Assembly (NCBI GenBank): GCA_017164015.1
Contig: CP071065.1
Location: 186,001-250,000, forward strand
Direction of reading: 5' to 3'
Length of the DNA stretch: 64,000 nucleotides
Source: Nostoc sp. UHCC 0702
GTDB lineage: Bacteria; Cyanobacteriota; Cyanobacteriia; Cyanobacteriales; Nostocaceae
The position numbers and the translations under genes were made by a program. The notes beneath the pieces were generated by a model. It did no database searches, was not told the origin of the DNA, and saw only the letters and a program-made list of their open reading frames with translations. Below are positions 9,598-18,617 of the stretch, one piece after another. How positions within the stretch are numbered: position 1 is the stretch's first letter; each line of letters starts with the position of its first letter.

Positions 9598-9807
9598 ATG
9601 GAGACATTAGAGTTCATAATTTATCCAGACGGTCGGGTACAAGAAAAAGTCACAGGGATTGTGGGTGCTTCTTGCGCTGAGGTTACAGCAGCAATAGAAG
9701 CACAGCTGGGGCAAGTACTCATTCATGAGCCAACCTCAGAATTTTTCGCCGTGAAGGTGCAGCAATCTAATGTGGCGAATACGCAAAGCACTTACAGCGA
9801 ATGGTAA
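9598..9807 (+). CDS. DUF2997 family protein
   Basis: 69 residues from the ATG at 9598 (METLEFIIYPDGRVQEKVTG). That N-terminus is the hallmark of DUF2997, a short beta-rich family found beside ycf35 and a ferredoxin in cyanobacteria. A TTG at 9586 would add four residues but is less likely. It lies 39 bases before ycf35, so the three genes probably form an operon. Function unknown; conservation with the ferredoxin suggests a photosynthesis- or Fe-S-linked role (inference). Confidence 0.8.
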   Translation: METLEFIIYPDGRVQEKVTGIVGASCAEVTAAIEAQLGQVLIHEPTSEFFAVKVQQSNVANTQSTYSEW

Positions 9808-9846
9808 GTTTTCACAGTAGTTTATTGTTATTAATTCACATCCACC

Positions 9847-10233
9847 ATGTCACACTTTAGCCAAATTAAGACTCAAATACGTAACCTTGACTCTTTGAAA
9901 GATGCGCTGACTGAATTGGGCGTAGACTGGAAACCAGGCCCACGCGAAGTGCGTGGCTATCGCGGTCAAACTCATCCTGCCGAAGTGACTATCGAGCAAG
10001 AAAATGGCTATGATATCGGCTTTAGATGGAATGGCAAAGAATACGAACTGGTGGCTGATTTGCAATATTGGCAGCAAAACCTGTCTGTAGATGGTTTCTT
10101 GCGTCAAGTAACTCAGCGTTATGCTTACCAATCAGTTGTCAAAGAAACTGCTCGTGTTGGCTTTCAAGTTACCGAACAGCAAAAAAATGAAGATGGTTCT
10201 ATTCGTTTGGTAGTACAACGCTGGAGTGCGTAA
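9847..10233 (+). CDS. ycf35: Ycf35 / DUF1257 family protein
   Basis: 128 residues beginning MSHFSQIKTQIRNLDSLKDAL, then WKPGPREVRGYRGQ and a C-terminal QRYAYQSVVKETARVGF. This is the DUF1257/Ycf35 family, also encoded in some algal plastids. The family has no established biochemical role. The stop codon overlaps the ferredoxin start (TAATGG), so the two are tightly coupled. Confidence 0.9.
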   Translation: MSHFSQIKTQIRNLDSLKDALTELGVDWKPGPREVRGYRGQTHPAEVTIEQENGYDIGFRWNGKEYELVADLQYWQQNLSVDGFLRQVTQRYAYQSVVKETARVGFQVTEQQKNEDGSIRLVVQRWSA

Positions 10234-10694
10234 TGGCTGATTTTCTGCCGTCACCGGAAGAAACAGAAGAGAATCGTTCTGGCTTGGAACCAGAATTAGG
10301 TGGGTTTTTACGGGATGCACCTGAACGTTCTGGTTTTGAGCCGGAATTGGGCGGTGTGCTGCGCCAAAAGGGTGTTTATGTTGATGAAATCACCTGTATT
10401 GGTTGCAAGCATTGCGCTCATGTGGCACGTAACACTTTTTACATTGAACCAGATTATGGGCGATCGCGTGTGATTCGCCAAGATGGGGATGCGGAGGAGG
10501 TTGTCCAAGAAGCAATTGATACTTGTCCAGTTGATTGCATCCATTGGGTTGATTACACTGAACTGAGAAAGTTAGAAGAAGAACGCAAATTTCAGGTGAT
10601 TCCTGTTGTGGGCTATCCAGTGGAACAAGCGGTATCGACTGCTGAAAGGCGGCGTAGAAAGCAAAAGTTAAAGAGTAAAAAATCCCGTTATTAA
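10233..10694 (+). CDS. 4Fe-4S ferredoxin with N-terminal duplicated motif
   Basis: 153 residues. Residues 55-61 (CIGCKHC) and Cys98 (DTCPVDC) provide the four ligands of one [4Fe-4S] cluster, with no second cluster motif. The first 45 residues carry a tandem duplication: SGLEPELGGFLR and SGFEPELGGVLR. The C-terminus is basic (RRRRKQKLKSKKSRY). By family this is the cyanobacterial/chloroplast single-cluster ferredoxin linked to ycf35; its redox partner is unknown. It is coupled to ycf35 by a one-base overlap, and a strong terminator follows. Confidence 0.88.
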   Translation: MADFLPSPEETEENRSGLEPELGGFLRDAPERSGFEPELGGVLRQKGVYVDEITCIGCKHCAHVARNTFYIEPDYGRSRVIRQDGDAEEVVQEAIDTCPVDCIHWVDYTELRKLEEERKFQVIPVVGYPVEQAVSTAERRRRKQKLKSKKSRY

Positions 10695-10716
10695 AAATAA
10701 AAATTTCAATAAACAT

Positions 10717-10744
10717 AAAAGGACTGGTTCAACCAGTCCTTTTT
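10717..10744 (+). terminator. Rho-independent terminator of the ycf35-ferredoxin operon
   Basis: An 11-12 bp hairpin (AAAGGACTGGTT / AACCAGTCCTTT) with almost no loop, followed by a T run, 23 bases after the ferredoxin stop. Confidence 0.85.
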
Positions 10745-10794
10745 GCTTAGCTATTAGCAAAAACTGTTCATCCAAAATCCGTCTTGAAAAGTTT

Positions 10795-11005
10795 GCTCAA
10801 CGGGGGGAACCCCCTTCGGGTTCGGGGGTGACGCTCCTGCGTCGCTAACGCTCTTGAGATCGCAATCGACGCAAAGCGAAGCCACTGCGGTGGACGGGTT
10901 TCCGAGCATAAAGGAGCCAGCGCCGTGGGCGGGTCTCCCGACTTGAGGCGACTGGCATCAAGTGGCGTCCAAGACTGCGACCCCCTCACCGCACGCAACT
11001 TTTCG
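10795..11005. repeat. GC-rich palindromic repeat cluster
   Basis: About 200 GC-rich bases in an AT-rich setting, made of short inverted units such as GGGGGAACCCCC, GGGTCTCCCGACTTGAGG and TTGGACGCCACTTGATG-like arms. No gene is supported. The GGGCGGG...CCGACTTGA piece resembles the fragment at 5262-5300, so this is an interspersed Nostoc-type repeat. Confidence 0.6.
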
Positions 11006-11032
11006 CAAAATCTCAAATTGGTACGACTGCCT

Positions 11033-11317
11033 TTATTTGAAATTTAGTTGCTCGTGTTGTGAAAGCAATTTTTCTACTTTCGCCTCGTCGATTCTAGCAG
11101 TTAATCTTCTGGCTTCATGTTGGTCTCTAGAAGTTTTCGCCAAAGTAAAAGTTGAGCCAACAGAGAAAGCCAATCCCATCCCCATAAAACCTTTTACCCA
11201 GCTATCAACAGGTAAATTCACTATGCCGAAAGTAGTCATAGAAATAGACATAATAAAAGCAGCCCAAGTTTGAATAATCCAAGCTGAACTATCCTTTTGA
11301 GAACTAATTTGTTGCAT
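11033..11317 (-). CDS. YiaA/YiaB-type two-helix membrane protein
   Basis: 94 residues. Two hydrophobic helices (SAWIIQTWAAFIMSISMTTF and WVKGFMGMGLAFSVGSTFTL) are followed by a charged cytoplasmic tail (KTSRDQHEARRLTARIDEAK). This is the YiaAB two-helix pattern; the family has no defined function. The gene stands alone between two repeat clusters. Confidence 0.75.
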   Translation of the reverse strand: MQQISSQKDSSAWIIQTWAAFIMSISMTTFGIVNLPVDSWVKGFMGMGLAFSVGSTFTLAKTSRDQHEARRLTARIDEAKVEKLLSQHEQLNFK

Positions 11318-11770
11318 ATTCCCTACTTATTAAATATGAGTGATTGTTAGCGAATTAAAATTGAGTCAGGTAAACCCTAGAGGCAATTCATGAATTGCCT
11401 CTACAATTAGCACTTACCTAACTCCTATGAAAACGCTATAAATTTGATTGTATTTATTAGTACACTCAGTGTTAAGACAAATATTGCCAGTTTGGCAACT
11501 GGATTGGAAACTTTAGCTCAAAACCCCTTATAGCAAATAACAACTGGTACAAACCTTGTACCAGTTTTACAAATGGCATCAACTAAAATTTTGCACCAGT
11601 TCCCACAACCGCCTTAGAATGAATTCTAAGGCTAATAGCTAAACTCAGCTAAAGCTGACTGAGTAAAGGTTTTAGTCCACTTAAGTGGACTTTAGCTAAA
11701 AACCTGCAAAATTTATTTTTTGGCGGAAGATTGGGTAGGCGCAAGATGTAAGTCAAGCAGCTTGTTTTAA
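11318..11770. repeat. Palindrome-rich intergenic stretch
   Basis: No gene seen. It holds several perfect or near-perfect palindromes: 11378-11403 (TAGAGGCAATTCA and its mirror), AACTGGTACAA...TTGTACCAGTT (11541-11567), GCCTTAGAATGAATTCTAAGG near 11610, and AGTCCACTTAAGTGGACT near 11675. These look like dispersed repeat units and possible bidirectional terminators. Confidence 0.6.
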
Positions 11771-13456
11771 TTATTCAGACTCTGGAAATGTCTGTACTTG
11801 ACCATCAGGTCTGAGAATTACTCGAATTCTGGCATTTTTTCCGTATCTATTGGCGGAAACAAATGGTTTACCAATGTCAGGCATTCCCGTACTATTAACA
11901 TATTCTCTAGCTGGCTTATTCAGGGGTAAAATCCGTTCAATTGTACCGTCAACCCCCAGCATCAAACTATACTCTAATGTCTGTGTTAACCCTGAAGGTG
12001 GCTGCCAGCGCTTTGTGAGGATATTTCTAGCTTCTGCTACTTGGGGGGTGTCAAATAATGTACTATCGTTAGCGTTCTCTGGGGATATGGAAGTTTGAGA
12101 TGCGCCCCTTAATCTCTCAGCCAGGGAGGTAGTAGATGAAGTATTTGTAGAGGATAGTTTAGGCGAGGGTTGTGCAGTGGAGGAAAAACTTTGTGGGGAA
12201 TTGATTCCTGTCTGTAGCTGGCTTGTTGGGTTTATTGGTGTATAACCTTGAGGAAGCGTATTGCTACTACTGTTACTGGGTATGTTAGGCGCAGACGGGG
12301 GAATTGCTGGAATATTAGAGGATAAACTGCCTGTAGATGAAGAAAATCTAGATGGCAAGTTGCGTTTGTTGGGAAGATTAAGTTGACTTGGGGAAGTTGA
12401 CCCTGTGGGGTTTTGCTGGAGATTTGGTGTAATAGCAATTTGCTGACCTGGAATCATGGTAGTTGCTGCACTTTGCCGATTGCTATTTAGACCGGGAATC
12501 GTCCCAGGAGGTATAGTTCCGGCATTTTGAGGAGATGCTAGGGATGCTGGGGGTAAACCAGAAATGGGGTATTGGGAATTGGAGGGTAAACCCGAACCTG
12601 GGGATGTAATGGGCTTTTCGGGCAAAGTAGAAGTGGAAAGCGGGGGGGTAGTGCCTAAAGAAGGTAGCGATCGCTGCAAATCGTCACCAGGCGTTAGTCC
12701 TGGTTGCGGTGTGGGAAAGTCAAGTGAATCTGAAGGTGCTAAAGCAATTTCTTCTTGGGTGGGAGCAGCTTTTTTGGCTGTTTGTGGTTGCTTAAGCCTG
12801 ATATTGTTGGCATACTGCAATGTTATAGGTAGTAAACCCACACCTAACACCAGCACAGCGGCAACAGGTGTCCAAGCAGGCAACTGTCGGAAAGTATTGC
12901 TTTTTTCAAGATTTGGTAATGCCATAACATCAGTAGAATATTCATCAAGGGCAGTCGCCAAATCGAACAGTTGCAGCAGACTGAGTTGAATTACACGCCC
13001 AGATGCTTGGTTGGCGAGGGAACCGAGATGTAGATTATGGGTTAAATAACTGCTCGATTCTAAGTATATCTTTCCTGGTAGCTGGGAATTAAAAGACTCA
13101 AATGTTTTAGTTGGCAGCGGAGATTGTTGAAAATCTGTTAATTCTGAGTCATGAGGTACTTTACTTGAATCTTGGAGTCCAGAGAAACTGATCCAAAAGC
13201 TTTCTGGAGGCTGTTGTAGGAATTCTTGTACATAGCTAGTGACGGCATCACATAAAGCTTCGAGTTGGTCGCGATCGCCTCGAATCGGCACTCTGCGTTC
13301 TTCTGGTAATTTTGGATCGTCAAAGCGTAATTCAAATCTGAGCTTCTTAAGAACAGTTTTCCCCATCCACTGAGATAAGGCTGAACTTTGCGCTAATATT
13401 TCTAGCGTACAAGTGGGGGGTGTGTAGCGACGAATGACAGAATTTGTTAAAGGCAT
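11771..13456 (-). CDS. DUF4335 family protein
   Basis: 561 residues. The N-terminus (NSVIRRYTPPTCTLEILA, then LRFELRFDDPKLPEERRVPI) is the conserved DUF4335 start. One hydrophobic segment near residues 193-212 (WTPVAAVLVLGVGLLPITLQ) suggests a single-pass membrane protein. A long Ser/Pro/Asn/Thr-rich low-complexity region (about 225-450) and a conserved C-terminal domain (about 475-561) follow. It lies 27 bases downstream of the DUF3038 gene, and this pairing is typical in cyanobacteria. Function unknown. Confidence 0.82.
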   Translation of the reverse strand: MPLTNSVIRRYTPPTCTLEILAQSSALSQWMGKTVLKKLRFELRFDDPKLPEERRVPIRGDRDQLEALCDAVTSYVQEFLQQPPESFWISFSGLQDSSKVPHDSELTDFQQSPLPTKTFESFNSQLPGKIYLESSSYLTHNLHLGSLANQASGRVIQLSLLQLFDLATALDEYSTDVMALPNLEKSNTFRQLPAWTPVAAVLVLGVGLLPITLQYANNIRLKQPQTAKKAAPTQEEIALAPSDSLDFPTPQPGLTPGDDLQRSLPSLGTTPPLSTSTLPEKPITSPGSGLPSNSQYPISGLPPASLASPQNAGTIPPGTIPGLNSNRQSAATTMIPGQQIAITPNLQQNPTGSTSPSQLNLPNKRNLPSRFSSSTGSLSSNIPAIPPSAPNIPSNSSSNTLPQGYTPINPTSQLQTGINSPQSFSSTAQPSPKLSSTNTSSTTSLAERLRGASQTSISPENANDSTLFDTPQVAEARNILTKRWQPPSGLTQTLEYSLMLGVDGTIERILPLNKPAREYVNSTGMPDIGKPFVSANRYGKNARIRVILRPDGQVQTFPESE

Positions 13457-13483
13457 GGCTTAAACTGCGAAGGAAATGATTAT

Positions 13484-14089
13484 CTAAAATTTTGCAGAAC
13501 GGTCTATAAGTGCTAACCACAGACGGCGGTGTCCACCAGGGGCACTGTAAAACAGTAAATCTACAAGCAGTTTTAGTGCCAGGCGGGTAAGTAAATCTGT
13601 CGAGATTTGCTCGTCCTCTTCCATCCGTTCTTGGTAGATGTTGCAAAAAGCATCAATATAGTCTCCAAGTAAAGCGGCCTGATGAGGTTCCTGGTTATTT
13701 TCCGCCATTTGTTCTAATAGACCAACAGCACGACGAATCAATTCCTGGTGCTGTTTGGCGAGGTAGCAAGTAATGAGAACAAGCGATCGCGCTTCTTCTA
13801 CATCTAGCTTTTTTCGCCCTCCTTGACCTTTGCGTAGGGGATTTGACTGGCGTAGTCGCCATAATGCTACGCGGTCTGGGACTCTTGACTCTAAATTGAG
13901 ATTAGTTGCTGCCGAAAGCATGGCTTCGGAACCGATGCCAGTCAAAGTTTCTAGCGCCAATAACACCAAGTCTAACTGAGTTTTGATATTGTCCCATTGA
14001 ACTGTGTTTGGGGCTGGAAGCTTGATTAAATCCTCCCACTGGGAATTTGGGGTAGCTGAATTGGCGGTCAAGTGCATAACTTTTAGCAT
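13484..14089 (-). CDS. DUF3038 family protein
   Basis: 201 residues, soluble and helix-rich. The segments DNIKTQLDLVLLALETLTGIGSEA, VALWRLRQSNPLRKG and GGHRRLWLALIDRS match DUF3038, a cyanobacterial family usually encoded just upstream of DUF4335 as here. The ATG at 14089 begins MLKVMHLTANSA; a Met at residue 5 is an alternative. No catalytic motif is evident and the role is unknown. Confidence 0.82.
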   Translation of the reverse strand: MLKVMHLTANSATPNSQWEDLIKLPAPNTVQWDNIKTQLDLVLLALETLTGIGSEAMLSAATNLNLESRVPDRVALWRLRQSNPLRKGQGGRKKLDVEEARSLVLITCYLAKQHQELIRRAVGLLEQMAENNQEPHQAALLGDYIDAFCNIYQERMEEDEQISTDLLTRLALKLLVDLLFYSAPGGHRRLWLALIDRSAKF

Positions 14090-14503
14090 AGGTGATCGGG
14101 CTGATAGGGGATGCTGCTGTTACCCATTTTGAAACCAGACTCTCAAGGGTTAAGGTTGGTTTCCTATTGCTAATGCAGGGGAGTTGTTGAGCAGGGGGGA
14201 TGAGGGAGATGAGGGAGATGAGGGGGATGAGGGGGATGATTCTTCACTTCTAACTCCTAACTCCTAACTCATAACTTTGCACCTCTGCACTTTGCTTTCA
14301 ACTGCATAGTTATTGTTACTATGCTGTATTCAAAGCTGCAATTAGCTTTTCTTGTTTTGGTTAACAGCAGTTATCTCTGTCTTACTCTACTAGATGAAAA
14401 TTTATTTTCAACACAATAAAGAAATATCTACCCGCTAGGAATTTGCTAGTTTTAGCAGTTATTTCAGTATGACAGTATAAATAAACATGACTTCCTAGAG
14501 TTA

Positions 14504-14597
14504 CAGGACTTACGCAAAAGATAACGAAAGTAGCGGTAATTCATGAATTACCGCTACGGAAGAATAAGGTTTTCGGTCACATCTTGCGTAAGTCCTG
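14504..14597. mobile_element. MITE-like element with AGGACTTACGCAA ends
   Basis: 94 bases with 14-bp perfect terminal inverted repeats (CAGGACTTACGCAA / TTGCGTAAGTCCTG). The core holds a 28-bp perfect palindrome (14530-14557, centre AATTCATGAATT). It has no coding capacity. A second element with the same termini and a different core is at 42981-43088. The ends resemble terminal repeats of cyanobacterial DDE insertion sequences, so the element is probably mobilised in trans (inference). Confidence 0.7.
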
Positions 14598-14607
14598 AGT
14601 TAATCTT

Positions 14608-14649
14608 TAATTACTAATTGCCTCGTTATAGCGAGGCAATTAGTAATTA
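14608..14649. repeat. Perfect 18-bp-arm inverted repeat
   Basis: TAATTACTAATTGCCTCG, loop TTATAG, then the exact reverse complement. It would form a strong hairpin in either direction. It lies 10 bases beyond the MITE-like element and may be part of the same repeat complex. Confidence 0.8.
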
Positions 14650-14920
14650 GGAAATAATAATGAGCGCTTGCACTAGTTATAATTATTGCCAATTTATCAA
14701 AGCAGGAATTATAAGTTAGGAGTTATGAGTTATGAGTTATGAGTTAGGAGGCGCGAAGTTAATTTCCCCTCATCTCCCTCATCCCCCCTCATCTCCCTCA
14801 TCCCCCTCATCTCCCTCATCCCCCTCATCTCCCTCATCTCCCTCATCCCCCTCATCCCCCTCATCCCCCTCATCTCCCTCATCCCCCCTGCCCCCCTGCT
14901 CAACAACTCCCCTGCCTTAT

Positions 14921-17413
14921 TCAATGCATATAAGCGACCGTAACCCCACTACCTCCGTCCGCTTGTTCTGCTGCTTCGTAGTGGCTGACTCTGGAATGCT
15001 GTTGCAAAAATGTGTGGACACCTTGCCGCAATTTACCAGTGCCGTGTCCGTGAATGATCCATATCGGCCCGCTAGCTTCTGAAATTGCCTTATCTAAAAT
15101 TAATTCGGCATCAGATACCCGCTTACCACGTAAATCAACGGTATTTTTAGAAGTGCGAATTGCTGGCGCACTTTGGGGTGCTGGAGTAACTGCTGCTGGT
15201 GCGGGTTTTGGTTTAACAACAGGTTCTACTTTCTGACCGTCAAGAGATTCAATGTCTTCTAACTTGACTGTCATCTTCATGATCCCAAAGCGAACAGTTA
15301 ACTCACCATCCTCATCGGGGGCATTTAGCACTTCTGCTGTTTGCCCAAACTTAGAAATACGGATGCGATCGCCTACTTTGGGCATAAATCCAGCTTTGGG
15401 TTTTGGCGGTGCTGCTGGCTGATATTTTTGGGCAATTTGATTCAAAGCGTTGGTTGCTTGCTGGGCATCTTGGGCTGTGGCTGTGCCTTGCTGCAAGCGA
15501 CGAATGATTTGGGCAATTTCACCTTTTGCTTGGGCGATCGCTTGCTGTACTGCTACTTCCTGGGAAGCCCGCAGTTCACGTTCTCGTTCTTGCAAATTTG
15601 CGGCTTTTGCGGATACTTCTTTGTATAAACGTTCTGCTTGCTGCAACAACTTTTGTGCTTCAGCAGCTTTGGTTTCTTGGCGGCGACGTTGTGCTTCTAA
15701 TCCAGCAATCACTTGATTCACTTCGTCTGTGGCTTCGCCGACTTGAGTTTTCGCTTGTTCTACTACTTCTAATTTCAGCCCTAAGCGTCGAGCAATAGTC
15801 AAAGCATTGGAACGTCCGGGTATCCCCCACAACAAACGGTAAGTTGGCGACAGAGTACTTTCATCAAATTCTACAGAGGCATTTTCAAACCGCTCATCTT
15901 CGTATTTCAGTGCTTTCAATTCACCAAAGTGAGTTGTAGCAATAGTCAGTTGAGCATGGTTAGCTAGATATTGCAGCAAAGCGATTGCTAAAGCACTACC
16001 TTCAACTGGATCAGTACCTGCACCGACTTCATCTAGTAACACTAAAGAGTAGGGAGCCGGGAGTCGGGAGTGGGGTAATGTTTCTCCCTCATCTTCCTCA
16101 TCCCCCTCATCTTTGGTTGGTGAGCGACTTGCCCTGAGCGGAGTCGAAGGGAGTCGAACCACATCTCCCCCATTCCCCAATGCATCTAAAATCCGACTAA
16201 TACGGCGGATGTGACCTGAAAATGTAGACAAACTTTGCTGTAGGGATTGTTCATCACCTATATCTGCTAATACTTGGTCAAACCACGGTATTTCTACTGG
16301 TTCGCGGGCGGGAATAAATAAACCTACCTTGGCCATTAATGCTGCCAAGCCCAGAGTTTTCAACGTGACAGTTTTACCCCCAGTATTTGGCCCCGTAATT
16401 GTGACTACGCGAATATGGGGAGCAATTAACAAATCTACAGGAACCACTGGTTGACCTTGTTCGTGCTGCTGCTGCCACACTAATAAAGGATGGTGCAGTT
16501 GCCGCAAGGTGATGATTTGCTGTTCTTCACGGTTAATAAATCGCGGCGGATTGGCTTTCAGCCAAAAACTGTATCGCGCTCTGGCGGTTGCCAAATCTAA
16601 TGTTGTAACAATTGCTAACAATCTTTCCAAATCTGGCTTGACTGCTGCTACTTGCTCTGTTAATTTGCGGCGAACCGCTTCTTCTTCGGCTTGCTCTCTT
16701 CTGATGGTTTGCCGCAGTTGGTTGCCCAAAGGCACAATTGAGTTGGGTTCCACATACAAAGTGGCACCGCTGGTAGAGGTATCGTGGACAATGCCGGGGA
16801 TAGCGTCTTTTTGGGGTGCTTTCACCGGAATCACAAAGCGATCGCCTCGTTGGGTAATTAGCTGTTCTTGGACTGCTCCAGATTTTGCCTGTAAAATATT
16901 TTGCAGCTTTTGAGTAATTTGGCTACGTAAACGCCGCAAGTCGGTGCGAATTTCCCCAAGTTTTTGACTAGCGCGGTCTGTTACTTGCCCTCGTTCATCA
17001 ATACAGCGGTGGATTTCTTGCTCTAGTTCTGGATAAGTCCGCAAATCGGCAACTAATTGATTCAAGATGGGCAAATCTTCTTGGTTATTGATTATACGGC
17101 GTAAAGTTCTAGCACCCGCGAGGCTGGTTGCGATCGCTAAAAGTTCATCTCCCGCGAGAATTCCCTGAAGTTCCGCCCGTTCTAGCGAATCGCCAATATC
17201 TTGAATTCCTTCAAAGGAAAGTCCTGTATTCAAGCGACTTTCCAGTTGATAAACTTCTTTGGTTTGCCCTAAGAGTTGTTCACTTATTGCCTGAGATTCA
17301 GGTATTCTCAGATGAATTGATGCGATCGCCCCCAGTTTAGTTGCCGCAAATGTCGCAAGATGCTGGCAAAGGCGATGCCATTCTAGTAATTCTAAGGTTT
17401 CTGATTGGATCAA
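14921..17413 (-). CDS. mutS2: MutS2 family ATPase/endonuclease with Smr domain
   Basis: 830 residues, somewhat long for MutS2. Homodimeric ATPase acting on branched DNA or stalled ribosomes (family knowledge). In order: N-terminal clamp/lever helices, P-loop [15 protein letters not shown] near residue 340, Walker [15 protein letters not shown] near 467, a long coiled coil (about 565-660), an SH3-like linker, and a C-terminal Smr nuclease domain with TVDLRGKRV and [14 protein letters not shown]. Unusual: about 38 extra residues ([20 protein letters not shown] and on) sit between ILDAL and Walker B, encoded by the same repeats that fill the intergenic gaps. The frame is kept, so function is probably retained. 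Confidence 0.93.
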   Translation of the reverse strand: MIQSETLELLEWHRLCQHLATFAATKLGAIASIHLRIPESQAISEQLLGQTKEVYQLESRLNTGLSFEGIQDIGDSLERAELQGILAGDELLAIATSLAGARTLRRIINNQEDLPILNQLVADLRTYPELEQEIHRCIDERGQVTDRASQKLGEIRTDLRRLRSQITQKLQNILQAKSGAVQEQLITQRGDRFVIPVKAPQKDAIPGIVHDTSTSGATLYVEPNSIVPLGNQLRQTIRREQAEEEAVRRKLTEQVAAVKPDLERLLAIVTTLDLATARARYSFWLKANPPRFINREEQQIITLRQLHHPLLVWQQQHEQGQPVVPVDLLIAPHIRVVTITGPNTGGKTVTLKTLGLAALMAKVGLFIPAREPVEIPWFDQVLADIGDEQSLQQSLSTFSGHIRRISRILDALGNGGDVVRLPSTPLRASRSPTKDEGDEEDEGETLPHSRLPAPYSLVLLDEVGAGTDPVEGSALAIALLQYLANHAQLTIATTHFGELKALKYEDERFENASVEFDESTLSPTYRLLWGIPGRSNALTIARRLGLKLEVVEQAKTQVGEATDEVNQVIAGLEAQRRRQETKAAEAQKLLQQAERLYKEVSAKAANLQERERELRASQEVAVQQAIAQAKGEIAQIIRRLQQGTATAQDAQQATNALNQIAQKYQPAAPPKPKAGFMPKVGDRIRISKFGQTAEVLNAPDEDGELTVRFGIMKMTVKLEDIESLDGQKVEPVVKPKPAPAAVTPAPQSAPAIRTSKNTVDLRGKRVSDAELILDKAISEASGPIWIIHGHGTGKLRQGVHTFLQQHSRVSHYEAAEQADGGSGVTVAYMH
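16048..16170. repeat. Intergenic-type repeats inserted in frame inside mutS2
   Basis: The plus strand reads GGGAGCCGGGAGTCGGGAG, then CTCATCTTCCTCATCCCCCT, then a GAGCGACTTGCCCTGAGCGG/AGTCGAAGG block. These three repeat classes otherwise lie between genes. Translated on the minus strand they give the extra low-complexity residues ([11 protein letters not shown]) ahead of the MutS2 Walker B motif. Confidence 0.75.
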
Positions 17414-17942
17414 GGCTGCAACATTTAACGAATCTAGTCTGAAATTATCCTAACAATAGAGTAGTGTTTACAGCTAAGATTCAACGGACAATGCCCTTAA
17501 TAGTCGAATCCGCTAGTGCTGTAAACTAGCTATAGACACTTTTTTAACCAAAACTAGGGTGTAGAAGAAAAAATTATCTTTTTATACACCCTGCCCCGCA
17601 ACCAATAAGGGTACAGAGCTTTCCCCGAAATCTACGATTTAATGAGCTAGCGGGGTGAGGCAACCGTCGAGGTTTCTACGGACTCCCTACTCCCTTAAAG
17701 CCAGGATTTGAGTATTCAATACGACTTTTCAAACATCCTCTAAGACCTATTTTCTGAAAATTTGGAGGAGTATGTATTGTCTCTGATGCCAAATGCATTG
17801 CACATTAAATAATCTTAACAGAGGTACTTTTGTATAAGTCAGCCTCTATTCTTTCATTTTGCTAAGAGTTTGTATGCAAAAAATCAATCAAGCATAGAAA
17901 GACTTTCAAGCTAAATATATTTTGACTGGCAAAAATTCAACT
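17414..17942 (+). ncRNA. Gap with candidate structured RNA (17557-17690)
   Basis: No protein gene seen. Between 17557 and 17690 several helices nest or follow each other: GGGTGTA (17557) with TACACCC (17585); CCCCGC (17594) with GCGGGG (17650), enclosing AGCT/AGCT and AAATC-TAC-GATTT (17628-17640); then CCGT (17664) with ACGG (17678). The segment is more GC-rich than its surroundings. It lies about 250 bases before the carbonic anhydrase gene and upstream of the divergent mutS2. It could be an sRNA or a leader element; I cannot assign a family. Confidence 0.35.
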
Positions 17943-18617
17943 ATGGCTATTAAACGTATAATTGAAGGTCTAAATGAGTTTCATGACAACTATTTTATTA
18001 CACATCGCAAGTTATTTGAACAACTATCCCACGGTCAAAACCCGGAAGTATTATTCATAACTTGCTCTGACTCACGCATTGATCCATGTTTAATTACTCA
18101 AAGTTTACCAGGAGAATTATTTGTTATCCGTAATGTTGGGAATATAATTCCTGCCTATGGAACGCTGAATAATAGTGAAGCAGCAGGTATAGAATATGCT
18201 GTTCAAGCTTTAGGTATTAAAGATATTGTCGTCTGCGGTCATTCCCACTGTGGAGCAATGAAAGGGCTATTACAAATAGGAAATCTTGCTCAGCAAATGC
18301 CTTTAGTTTACGACTGGTTAAGGCATTACGGAGAACCTACACGCCGTCTTATTTTAGACAACTATAAGGATTATCCCAGCGATAAATTATTAAAAATAGC
18401 AATTGAACAAAATGTATTAACCCAGATAGAAAACCTAGAAACATACCCAACAATTCGGTCTAAATTATATAGTAGTCAAGTTACTCTTCATGCCTGGATT
18501 TATGAAATAGAAACTGGTGAAGTCTTTGCTTATGATGCAAGTGTTGGAAAATTTAAAATTCTGGAAAATCGTCCCTTTCCTGTACCTAATATCATGACGG
18601 GATTAGCATCAGAATAA
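17943..18617 (+). CDS. Beta-class carbonic anhydrase
   Basis: 224 residues from the ATG at 17943 (a TTG at 17922 would add seven). Zinc enzyme interconverting CO2 and bicarbonate. Zinc ligands are visible in CSDSRID (Cys and Asp-Arg dyad) and GHSHCGAMK (His and Cys). NVGNIIPAYG is the family motif. No signal peptide, so cytoplasmic or possibly carboxysome-associated; the long CcaA-type C-terminal tail is absent. It stands alone, with the candidate structured RNA upstream. Confidence 0.92.
   Translation: MAIKRIIEGLNEFHDNYFITHRKLFEQLSHGQNPEVLFITCSDSRIDPCLITQSLPGELFVIRNVGNIIPAYGTLNNSEAAGIEYAVQALGIKDIVVCGHSHCGAMKGLLQIGNLAQQMPLVYDWLRHYGEPTRRLILDNYKDYPSDKLLKIAIEQNVLTQIENLETYPTIRSKLYSSQVTLHAWIYEIETGEVFAYDASVGKFKILENRPFPVPNIMTGLASE

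Larger units (their letters stand above)
14175..14915. repeat. Repeat-rich gap bracketed by an inverted repeat
   Basis: The segment begins with GCAGGGGAGTTGTTGAGCAG (from 14175) and ends with its reverse complement (to 14915). Each is joined to runs of ATGAGGGAG / CTCCCTCAT (14201-14240 and 14763-14890). Between the arms lie a MITE-like element and an 18-bp-arm palindrome. No gene is supported; the frames across the CTCATC run are low-complexity artefacts. Confidence 0.75.

Noticed and set aside
14730..15082. Frames on both strands across the CTCATCTCC/ATGAGGGAG runs (poly-Ser-Pro or Met-Arg-Glu products)
   Set aside because: Translations of a tandem repeat only; no ribosome-binding site or non-repetitive domain.
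17557..17690. Assigning the structured region to a c-di-AMP (ydaO) riboswitch
   Set aside because: Fragments such as GGGTAC and GGGGTGA recall it, but their order does not fit and the required GAACCCG/CAGCTAACCTCG block is not found.
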